Below, piece by piece: positions 1-6,393 of a stretch of 7,797 nucleotides of DNA. The translations under genes were made by a program, and so were the position numbers. The stretch is taken from assembly GCA_946639085.1 (NCBI GenBank), contig CAMPBP010000051.1:1-7797 (forward strand), read 5' to 3'. Every line of letters starts with the position of its first letter. Position 1 is the first letter of the stretch. The notes under the pieces are model-generated. The model did no database searches, was not told the DNA's origin, and saw only the letters and a list, made by a program, of their open reading frames with translations. The stretch is from an uncultured Lachnospiraceae bacterium. GTDB lineage: Bacteria; Bacillota; Clostridia; Lachnospirales; Lachnospiraceae.

Positions 1-1197
1 ATAAATCCATTTGCCGCCTGAAAGATAGTCTTCGCAGGTCATTCCGAGAGCTTCCAAGGGGGTATAAAAATCGTAAGGCTCCTCCTCGGTGATGCCCTCA
101 AGGCTTATTACGGTGAGGGCGTTTGGCATTGAAGCCGCCTTTTTCACCACGTCGTCGTAATATTCCGAAGCGTTAAACTCATAATCCGCTTTGGCCTGAT
201 AATACCACGTAAGATCGTCGTCCCACTGCTTATACTTTGCATCGCCTCTGTGATCTAAAAGGGCATATTTGTCCGAAAGATATTCTCCAAGATGCACGGT
301 CACTTTCTTTGAACCGAAGGAGTTAAGATGGGTCGGATCGGCAAAATCGGTGGCATAGTCGATGTTTATCCCGCTTATCTCATTGTAATCCAAAACAGCG
401 ATCCCTTTTTCTTCAAGATAGCGTTCTGCACTGTCAAATATACTGCGAAGCTCTTCGTCCATCACCATGGGAAGGATCATGAATTCCAGTTCAAAGTTTT
501 CGTCCTTTGAAAGCTTTATAAGTGCTTCCAGCCACTCTTTGTTGTCATCCGAAAGTTCGGTCTTCTCAACCTTCTTTTCGTCTATCACGTACTTTGTCTG
601 AGGATTCTCTCTAAACTGGAACAAAGCGCCTCGACCGTAATCATTCTGCGCAGGAAGATCAAAATCGTACTCCGTCAGCTCTCTGTATCTTGTATGAACT
701 ATCGGGAATCTTGAAATGTAGTTTTCCCACTCACTCTTATGGGCGTATTCGGTCACAAGCTCCACGGAGTTTTTGGAGGTACGCATGCTCAAAAGATTTC
801 TGTATATGTTTCCTTCTTCGGCATGTTCATCAAATGTGAGGGCGAAGAGATCCACAACTATGACTTTGGGCGACTGTGACTTTAAAAGCTCCTTAATGTG
901 GTGGTAGGCCGAATCTCTGTCCTGGCCGGAAACCGACATGTCAAAGCCTGCGATGCCTTTTTCTTCCCACATAAATGCAGGTGTTATGCCGCAGAAACAG
1001 TGGCTGCTTCCCACAAAAGCCACATCAATAAGATCGTCCCCGGTGGCGTATAGCTGTTCAAAACTCGAAAGGTAATCACCCGTCGTGTCCTTCCAGCGAA
1101 GCACATCGTATACTTTGTAAAGGCAGCACAAAGAAACCGCTATGAAGAGCAGTATCGCTACGACCTGTATAAGCTTTTTACGTGCAGATCCTTCCAT
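1..1197 (-). CDS. SGNH-fold membrane-anchored protein, probable polysaccharide O-acetylation partner (3' end cut by window)
   Basis: I translated this frame by hand; it stays open for 399 codons to the window edge, so the C-terminus is missing. Residues 9-26 are a hydrophobic segment after a basic N-terminus, suggesting a membrane anchor with the rest outside the cell. An SGNH block I follows a beta strand: VAFVGSSHC at 59-67, with Ser65 the likely nucleophile. Block V is DPTHLN at 287-292, giving the Asp287/His290 pair. These residues are seen; catalysis is inferred from the SGNH/DltD/AlgJ-like families, which act beside MBOAT acyltransferases to acetylate, or remove acetyl from, extracellular polymers. 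About 90 residues follow block V (311-399), more than a minimal SGNH domain needs, so a second domain is likely. The start at 1197 is supported by AGAAAGG six bases upstream, which overlaps the MBOAT stop codon; the gap to that gene is 11 bases. The exact substrate cannot be read from the sequence. Confidence 0.85.
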   Translation of the reverse strand, partial: MEGSARKKLIQVVAILLFIAVSLCCLYKVYDVLRWKDTTGDYLSSFEQLYATGDDLIDVAFVGSSHCFCGITPAFMWEEKGIAGFDMSVSGQDRDSAYHHIKELLKSQSPKVIVVDLFALTFDEHAEEGNIYRNLLSMRTSKNSVELVTEYAHKSEWENYISRFPIVHTRYRELTEYDFDLPAQNDYGRGALFQFRENPQTKYVIDEKKVEKTELSDDNKEWLEALIKLSKDENFELEFMILPMVMDEELRSIFDSAERYLEEKGIAVLDYNEISGINIDYATDFADPTHLNSFGSKKVTVHLGEYLSDKYALLDHRGDAKYKQWDDDLTWYYQAKADYEFNASEYYDDVVKKAASMPNALTVISLEGITEEEPYDFYTPLEALGMTCEDYLSGGKWIY

Positions 1198-1203
1198 TGC
1201 TTG

Positions 1204-1210
1204 CCTTTCT
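1204..1210 (-). promoter_or_regulatory. Ribosome binding site of the SGNH gene
   Basis: AGAAAGG lies six bases before the ATG at 1197 and overlaps the last bases of the MBOAT reading frame and its TAG stop. It fixes the start of a gene that has no stop in the window and suggests coupled translation with the MBOAT gene. Confidence 0.6.
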
Positions 1211-2696
1211 AAAAATCAAAGTAGATAAATTTGTTTGAGCTGAATGTGATACCGTATTCGCCGTATACGACTATCGCTACCATAAAGAATATAAGCACAA
1301 CCCATCTGAACCAAAGATTCTGCTTAAGGAGCGCCTTTCCGATATCGTCGCCGGTCTTGTATCTGACAACGGATACCGCAAAAATGACCAGAAGCGCCAC
1401 GAACAAAATGAGTGATTCCACCCGGTCAAGTCCCCAGGTATAAAGCGATTCGTCAAAGAACGCCCAGGGGTTCCACCTTGTGAACATGCGCTTTATGTAT
1501 GTAAGAGCCACTCCTATGGAGCCTGCTCTGAAAAATATCCATGCAAATGTGGTAAGAAGAAACGTGCATATGACCTGTCCCAGCTTATAGCTGAACACAT
1601 CCTTTTTAACGCCCAGAGCCTTGCAGGCCCGTTCCTTCAGGGGCTTTGTAACATCTCCCACCACCTGATAGATGCCGTGGATGCCGCCCCAGGCCACAAA
1701 GCTTAAAGACGCTCCGTGCCAAAGACCGCTCACAAGGAAAGTAATCATGAGATTGATATATTTTCTGACGGTGCCTTTACGGTTTCCGCCAAGAGGAATG
1801 TATACGTAGTCACGAAACCACGTGCTTAAGGACACGTGCCATCTTCTCCAGAAATCCGCTATGCTTGCGGCGAAATAAGGAGTGTTGAAGTTCTCCATAA
1901 GATTGATGCCCATGAATCTGGCGGCACCTATGGCAATGGCGGAATAGCCTGCAAAATCGGCATATATCTGGATTGAAAATCCAAATGCGGCAAGTAACAT
2001 CTCCGCGGTTCCCACAAGGTAAAGATTTCCGTATATCTTATCAACAAAGATTGCCACTCTGTCAGCAATGACCATCTTCATGAAAAGACCGTACATCATC
2101 ATGGTAAATCCCGAAACGATACTGTCACGGTTCCAGAGCGTTTTCTTTTTACCCATCTCATCTATCTGAGAAAGAAGGTTTTTGCTTCGCTCTATGGGGC
2201 CTGCAACAAGCTGTGGAAAGAAGCTTACGAAAAGTGCATATTTTATGAAGTTCTTTTCGGGTTTGACGTCCCCTCTGTAAATGTCGATGCAATACCCGAT
2301 GGCCTGGAAAGTATAGAAAGAAATACCCACGGGCAATAGGAAATCAAAGGGATTGCTTATGGCGCTTATGTGAAGAGGGCCAAGTAATTTGTTGATGATG
2401 GAGATTGAAAAATCAAGATATTTAAATAAAAACAAAAGTCCGAAATTTATGAAGAAACCGACGCCCATTAAGGCCTTTTTCTTCTTATCGGACATGTCTT
2501 TACCCATGAGCAATCCCACCGTGTAGGTTACCACGGTGGTGATCAAAATGAGCACAATATATTTGGGATTCCAGCACATGTAGAAAAAGTAGCTTGCAAG
2601 CAGTAAGAATGCTGCTTTTAACTTGCGCGGGATCACAAAGTATAATCCGGCTACGACCGGGAAAAAAATAAGAAAATGGATCGAATTAAAAAGCAT
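1209..2696 (-). CDS. MBOAT family O-acyltransferase (AlgI/DltB-like), probable polysaccharide O-acetyltransferase
   Basis: A 495-residue polytopic membrane protein, the usual length for AlgI-type MBOATs. These are thought to carry acyl groups (usually acetyl) across the membrane for transfer to extracellular glycans. Family motifs appear in order: LPVGISFYTFQ at 121-131, FPQLVAGPIER at 160-170, the aromatic stretch QIYADFAGYS at 243-252, FWRRWHVSLSTWFRDY at 282-297 followed by IPLGGN at 300-305, and SGLWHGAS at 323-330, where His327 is the expected active-site histidine. Hydrophobic segments occur throughout, and FIYFDF at the end is a common family C-terminus. The N-terminus MLFNSIHFLIFFP is typical, so the start at 2696 is firm although the ribosome binding site is weak (AGAG). 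It begins 8 bases after the solute-binding protein stop and ends 11 bases before the SGNH gene. Neighbours favour an envelope or exopolysaccharide target. DltB is less likely, because no dltA, dltC or dltD is seen. Confidence 0.93.
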   Translation of the reverse strand: MLFNSIHFLIFFPVVAGLYFVIPRKLKAAFLLLASYFFYMCWNPKYIVLILITTVVTYTVGLLMGKDMSDKKKKALMGVGFFINFGLLFLFKYLDFSISIINKLLGPLHISAISNPFDFLLPVGISFYTFQAIGYCIDIYRGDVKPEKNFIKYALFVSFFPQLVAGPIERSKNLLSQIDEMGKKKTLWNRDSIVSGFTMMMYGLFMKMVIADRVAIFVDKIYGNLYLVGTAEMLLAAFGFSIQIYADFAGYSAIAIGAARFMGINLMENFNTPYFAASIADFWRRWHVSLSTWFRDYVYIPLGGNRKGTVRKYINLMITFLVSGLWHGASLSFVAWGGIHGIYQVVGDVTKPLKERACKALGVKKDVFSYKLGQVICTFLLTTFAWIFFRAGSIGVALTYIKRMFTRWNPWAFFDESLYTWGLDRVESLILFVALLVIFAVSVVRYKTGDDIGKALLKQNLWFRWVVLIFFMVAIVVYGEYGITFSSNKFIYFDF

Positions 2697-2704
2697 GTTT
2701 TTCT

Positions 2705-4279
2705 CTATTCAACCTTTATCTTGTCTTCTTTGTAGTCTTCACCCGTAACCTGAGTCATTATCTGCTCGGAGAGATCTCTTAACCACTTGTCGGCGTCCTC
2801 TCCGGTCCATATCTTCGTGAAAGTGATCTCAAGCTGTACCCAGAAATTCGATGCTTCAACGATCTTGGGAAGAGGAATGGAATCGGCGTATTCTTCCTGG
2901 AAAAGAAGTAACGTTTCATCGTCATAAGCCGCATCGTAACTTGAAGCGATCTTTCCGGTCTTAGCGTATAAGTTCTTTGAATATTCCGTCGTAACAAATG
3001 CCGCGAACCTGTTGGCCGCAAGGGCATGCTCCGAATAACCGTTTACCGTAAGAACGTCGGTAACGGAAAGCGAGCGGGAATCAAGTTCATCGGTAAGTTC
3101 GGGGATACGATGGAAGCCGAAGGTATACATCGGAGATATCTTGTCCTCGGCGGTCTTTAACTTGTCATCGTACTTATCCTGATCGATGTCACCGGCAGCA
3201 AGCTTGCGATCCAGATCTTCCTTCGCAGCCTCATATGCGGCCACATCTTCCTCGTGCTGCGCCTTCATTTCCTCTTCTTTAAGCCTTACCTTTTCGATGA
3301 CATCGGAAGTGGCTATGGTAAAAAGAAACTTTCCTTCAAAGAAGTTTTCAAGCATCGAATCGTAACTTGAGGTCTCGGCATCTATGGAGAAGAACTGATT
3401 AAGATTCTGATATACGTTCATGCACTTTATCGTGTTCTCGTTGTAGATATCGATGTTATCGGTGTTGTCACCGGCTTCTCCGCCGACGATCATATAGTTT
3501 CCGGCAAAGAAATAGTTGTAAAATACATCGGAAACATCCCATTTAAAGACACCGTCTACGCCCTGAGGCGCATCGTATTCATCGGCGAAGCCTTTTATAT
3601 CCTCAATGGTTTCGGGGATGATATCTTCTATTGTCAGATTGTCGTAATCATAATCTTTAAGATCCTGCTCGGATGCGAAGTCACCCTCTTCGATGACACC
3701 GCCTTCCGCCTCGATCTGTTCTCTGGTAAGCTCTTCTTCTTTTTGCTTACCTTCAACCTTCATCTTCTCAACCCACTCATCAAGGTAGGTTTTGTTGTAT
3801 ACCAAAACACTGGTCTCAAAGAAGAGAGGATATCCTATCTGCTTATCCGAATAAGTGACGGCAGAGATGGCTGCTTTGGGGAAATGTGCGTCGTTGACTA
3901 CATTGGTCAACTTTGTATTTTCACTTGCAAGTCCCGCAAGATAAGCCTTTTCCAGGGTATCGTTGGTGATAACGTACACGTCGGGAAACTCCGAACCTTC
4001 AACCGAAAGATCGTTGATGGATTCGATGTACTCATCGTCCTCAATAAGTTTGGGAATAACTCTTATGTCGGGATTCTGTTCATGAAATGCAACCGCGGCA
4101 CTTGTAAAGAAGTCAGTAAATGCATCGTCGGAGTAACCAAGATACACCGTCTCCGTCTGGTAGTAAGATTGCTTCTCTTCCTCCTCGGCCTCGATGTTCT
4201 CGTTAACTCCGAACTTATAGATGATTATTGTTAGCACCGCTATGATCACAACGGCGAGCAATTTAAAACGAAATTTCAT
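2705..4279 (-). CDS. Membrane-tethered extracellular solute-binding protein, family 1 type, with charged insertions
   Basis: A 524-residue protein with a basic start and a hydrophobic stretch at 7-20, then an acidic linker (AEEEEK, 31-36). No cysteine follows the hydrophobic stretch, so it lacks the lipobox usual for Gram-positive binding proteins; the only cysteine I see is Cys286. From residue 43 the order resembles MalE-like family 1 proteins: a strand with AFHEQNPDIRV (64-74), FPDVYVITND (98-107), the YPLFFETSVLVYNKTYL region (150-166), GKFLFTIATSD (316-326), and a C-terminal lobe with LSVTDVLTVNGYSEHALAANRF (404-425). Two inserts are odd: an acidic one at about 171-213 and a highly charged, probably helical one at about 327-382. 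No permease or ATPase gene adjoins; the next genes are an MBOAT and an SGNH protein. Sugar or glycan binding is inferred from the family. A role as scaffold or glycan-presenting subunit for O-acetylation is a hypothesis; an orphan transporter component is the alternative. Confidence 0.82.
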   Translation of the reverse strand: MKFRFKLLAVVIIAVLTIIIYKFGVNENIEAEEEEKQSYYQTETVYLGYSDDAFTDFFTSAAVAFHEQNPDIRVIPKLIEDDEYIESINDLSVEGSEFPDVYVITNDTLEKAYLAGLASENTKLTNVVNDAHFPKAAISAVTYSDKQIGYPLFFETSVLVYNKTYLDEWVEKMKVEGKQKEEELTREQIEAEGGVIEEGDFASEQDLKDYDYDNLTIEDIIPETIEDIKGFADEYDAPQGVDGVFKWDVSDVFYNYFFAGNYMIVGGEAGDNTDNIDIYNENTIKCMNVYQNLNQFFSIDAETSSYDSMLENFFEGKFLFTIATSDVIEKVRLKEEEMKAQHEEDVAAYEAAKEDLDRKLAAGDIDQDKYDDKLKTAEDKISPMYTFGFHRIPELTDELDSRSLSVTDVLTVNGYSEHALAANRFAAFVTTEYSKNLYAKTGKIASSYDAAYDDETLLLFQEEYADSIPLPKIVEASNFWVQLEITFTKIWTGEDADKWLRDLSEQIMTQVTGEDYKEDKIKVE

Positions 4280-4284
4280 ATCTA

Positions 4285-4289
4285 TCCTT
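4285..4289 (-). promoter_or_regulatory. Ribosome binding site of the solute-binding protein gene
   Basis: AAGGA stands five bases before the ATG at 4279, within the 27-base gap after argD. The same gap shows no stem followed by a T-run and no convincing -35/-10 pair, so the site looks like an internal operon start. Confidence 0.6.
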
Positions 4290-4306
4290 ATAGCTTTTTA
4301 TCCGGA

Positions 4307-5491
4307 CTACAGGCAACTTTTCAAAATGTCGAGCATATCGTCCACATTCTTTTTCGAAACGATGAGCGGGGGAACAAAACGAATGATGTTCGTGCCGGCG
4401 TTTATGAGCACAAGTCCCTTTTCAAGCGCCTTGTTGATGATCTCCGATACGGGATGATCGAATTCAAGTCCCTGTAAGAACCCAAGTCCCCTGTGTCCCA
4501 CTATGTCTTCTTTCTCATTATATAACAATTCGAGCTTTTCATAAAGGTAATCGCCCGTTTCTTTAACATTCTTAAGAATATCTTTCTCTTTGAAGAGATC
4601 GAAAACCTTGGAAGCAGCGGCGGTAGCAAGGGGATTTCCGCCGTATGTGGTGCCGTGATCTCCGGCTACGAGGGAGTGTGCGCCCACTTTTTCGGTCATC
4701 AAAAATGCGCCGATTGGAACACCGCATCCCAATGCCTTGGCAACTGCCATACAATCGGGCTTTATGCCGTATTTCTGCCATGCAAACATATATCCCGTAC
4801 GACCCATACCGCACTGAACTTCGTCAAGCATCATAAGGATGTCCTTTTCATCGCAAAGAGCCCTTACCTGCTCCATAAATTCCTTTGTTGCGGGATAGAT
4901 GCCGCCTTCGCCCTGCACGGTCTCGAATAAGATAGCACATGTTTTTTCGTTAACAAGCGCCTTAACACTCTCGAAATCGTTCATCTTCGCAAACTTTATG
5001 TTTCCGATGCCCGGCTCAAAAGCTTCGCGGTAATGAGGATTGCCGGTAACCGACAAAGCGCCCATGGTACGTCCGTGGAAAGAATGCTCCATTGCGATTA
5101 TCTCATGATCCGTGGAACCGTCCTTTAAGAACGCATATTTGCGTGCGGTCTTGATAAGTCCTTCGATGGCTTCGGCACCGGAATTTGTGAAGAAAACCCT
5201 GTCCATGCCGGAAGCTTCTTTTAACTTAACCGCAGCTTCCACCGCGGGAACGTTGTAGTAATAATTTGAAGTATGAATGATCTTGTCAACCTGCGCTTTT
5301 ACCGCGTCGTTATACTCTTTGCAGTTGTAGCCGAAGGCAAATACCGAAATACCTGCCACAAAATCCAGGTATTTCTTGCCGTCAAGATCGTAAAGATAAA
5401 CTCCGTCACCGTGGTCGAACACCACCTGATAACGATTGTATGTATGTAACAAAGCGCTCTCGGCTTTGTCGATATATTCTTTCTGTGTCAT
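4307..5491 (-). CDS. argD: Acetylornithine aminotransferase
   Basis: A 394-residue class III PLP-dependent aminotransferase of normal family length. It converts N-acetylglutamate 5-semialdehyde and glutamate to N-acetylornithine and 2-oxoglutarate in the cytoplasm. Seen in order: NSGAEA at 103-108 (PLP phosphate contact), FHGRTMG at 138-144, GEGG at 194-197, LDEVQCGMGRTG at 222-233 with Asp223 for the PLP ring nitrogen, AVAKALG with the Schiff-base lysine at Lys252, TTYGGNP at 281-287, and RFVPPL from Arg371, expected to hold the substrate carboxylate. Class III enzymes include ornithine and GABA aminotransferases, but position directly after argJ and argB makes ArgD by far the best call. The start at 5491 is backed by AGGGAG nine bases upstream. 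The gene ends 27 bases before the solute-binding protein gene. Some ArgD enzymes also serve lysine synthesis (DapC); this cannot be judged here. Confidence 0.96.
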   Translation of the reverse strand: MTQKEYIDKAESALLHTYNRYQVVFDHGDGVYLYDLDGKKYLDFVAGISVFAFGYNCKEYNDAVKAQVDKIIHTSNYYYNVPAVEAAVKLKEASGMDRVFFTNSGAEAIEGLIKTARKYAFLKDGSTDHEIIAMEHSFHGRTMGALSVTGNPHYREAFEPGIGNIKFAKMNDFESVKALVNEKTCAILFETVQGEGGIYPATKEFMEQVRALCDEKDILMMLDEVQCGMGRTGYMFAWQKYGIKPDCMAVAKALGCGVPIGAFLMTEKVGAHSLVAGDHGTTYGGNPLATAAASKVFDLFKEKDILKNVKETGDYLYEKLELLYNEKEDIVGHRGLGFLQGLEFDHPVSEIINKALEKGLVLINAGTNIIRFVPPLIVSKKNVDDMLDILKSCL

Positions 5492-5500
5492 GGTTTCTTT

Positions 5501-5506
5501 CTCCCT
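5501..5506 (-). promoter_or_regulatory. Ribosome binding site of argD
   Basis: AGGGAG lies in the 17-base argB/argD gap, nine bases before the argD ATG. It supports the start at 5491 over any upstream alternative. Confidence 0.6.
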
Positions 5507-5508
5507 GT

Positions 5509-6390
5509 TTACTCTCCGTCAGCATAAAAACATGTGCCGATTCCTTGATTTGTAAATATCTCAAGAAGCAGGCAGTGGGGTATACGTCCGTCAAGAATGT
5601 GGACTCTGCTTACGCCTTCTCTGATCGCCGACGTACAGTTATTGAGCTTGGGAAGCATTCCGCCTCCGATAACGCCGCTGTTCATAAGTGCGTCCGCCTC
5701 GTCAGGACTTAATCTTGAGATGAAGGACGACTTATCGTTGAAGTCTCTGTAAACACCTTCTACGTCGGTAAGGAATGCAAGTTTTTCGGCTTTAACGGCC
5801 TTAGCCACTGCGCACGCCGCGTCATCTGCGTTAATGTTGTACGAAGAAAACTTATCGTCAAATCCGATGGGTGAAACGATGGGAAGGAAGTCTTTTTCAA
5901 GAAGATCGAGAAGGATCTGCTCGTTAACTTCGGTAATGTTTCCCACAAGACCGATATCTTTTCCGTCGGAATACTTCTTCTCGCACTTTAAAAGTCCGCC
6001 GTCTTTTCCGCTTATACCGATGGCTCTTACACCAAGTTCCTCAACCATGGTAACAAGGGATTTGTTCACTTTTCCAAGCACCATCTCGGCGATCTCCATG
6101 GTCTCCTCGTCGGTTACACGAAGTCCGTTCACGAACTCGCTCTTTTTGCCGACTTTTTCAAGCCATTTGCTTATCTCCTTGCCGCCGCCGTGAACGATGA
6201 TGGGCTTAAAACCTACAAGTTTTAAAAGCGTAACGTCTTTAATAACGTTCTTTTGAAGTTCGGGGTTGCTCATTGCGGAACCGCCGTACTTAACAACTAT
6301 TATCTTTCTGTTGAACTGCTGAATGTAAGGAAGCGCCTCGATGAGCACCTCAGCCTTCTTTAAAAGTTCGTCCATTTCCTGCTTTTCCAT
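5509..6390 (-). CDS. argB: Acetylglutamate kinase
   Basis: A 293-residue amino acid kinase that phosphorylates N-acetylglutamate with ATP, the second step of arginine synthesis and usually the feedback-controlled one in acetyl-recycling pathways. Visible motifs: KYGGSAM at 34-40 (phosphate-binding lysine and glycines), HGGGKEIS at 67-74, NGLRVTD at 88-94 (acetylglutamate contact around Arg91), SGKDG at 127-131, YNINAD at 184-189, LTDVEGVY at 207-214, and GGGMLPKL at 242-249 with Lys248 near the nucleotide. About 25 residues precede the kinase core, matching the extra N-terminal helix of arginine-inhibited hexameric enzymes. The C-terminal [13 protein letters not shown] (274-286) also fits that class; the short E. 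coli type lacks the helix. Arginine inhibition is therefore inferred. The start at 6390 has a strong AGGAG seven bases upstream, and argJ ends only 3 bases before it. Confidence 0.97.
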   Translation of the reverse strand: MEKQEMDELLKKAEVLIEALPYIQQFNRKIIVVKYGGSAMSNPELQKNVIKDVTLLKLVGFKPIIVHGGGKEISKWLEKVGKKSEFVNGLRVTDEETMEIAEMVLGKVNKSLVTMVEELGVRAIGISGKDGGLLKCEKKYSDGKDIGLVGNITEVNEQILLDLLEKDFLPIVSPIGFDDKFSSYNINADDAACAVAKAVKAEKLAFLTDVEGVYRDFNDKSSFISRLSPDEADALMNSGVIGGGMLPKLNNCTSAIREGVSRVHILDGRIPHCLLLEIFTNQGIGTCFYADGE

Positions 6391-6393
6391 GTC

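Noticed and set aside
328..510. Plus-strand 60-codon frame near the left edge, which might be taken as the only gene there
   Set aside because: The minus-strand SGNH frame is open through this whole stretch with conserved blocks on both sides, so this is an antisense shadow.
2779..3027. Minus-strand 82-codon frame inside the solute-binding protein gene
   Set aside because: It is an out-of-frame, arginine- and serine-rich shadow of the larger gene; no frameshift in that gene is needed to explain the sequence.
3743..4234. Plus-strand open frame of 163 codons opposite the solute-binding protein gene
   Set aside because: It is antisense to a real gene, and the product shows no known motif. The opposite strand has family-consistent structure and a proper ribosome binding site.
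2705..4279. Idea that the binding protein is part of a complete sugar ABC importer
   Set aside because: No permease or ATPase gene is present on either side within the window; the neighbours are argD and an MBOAT acyltransferase.
4296..4306. Possible terminator after argD (TCCGGA palindrome followed by an A-rich stretch on the coding strand)
   Set aside because: The palindrome is only six bases with no loop, and what follows on the coding strand is ATAAAAAG, not a T-run.
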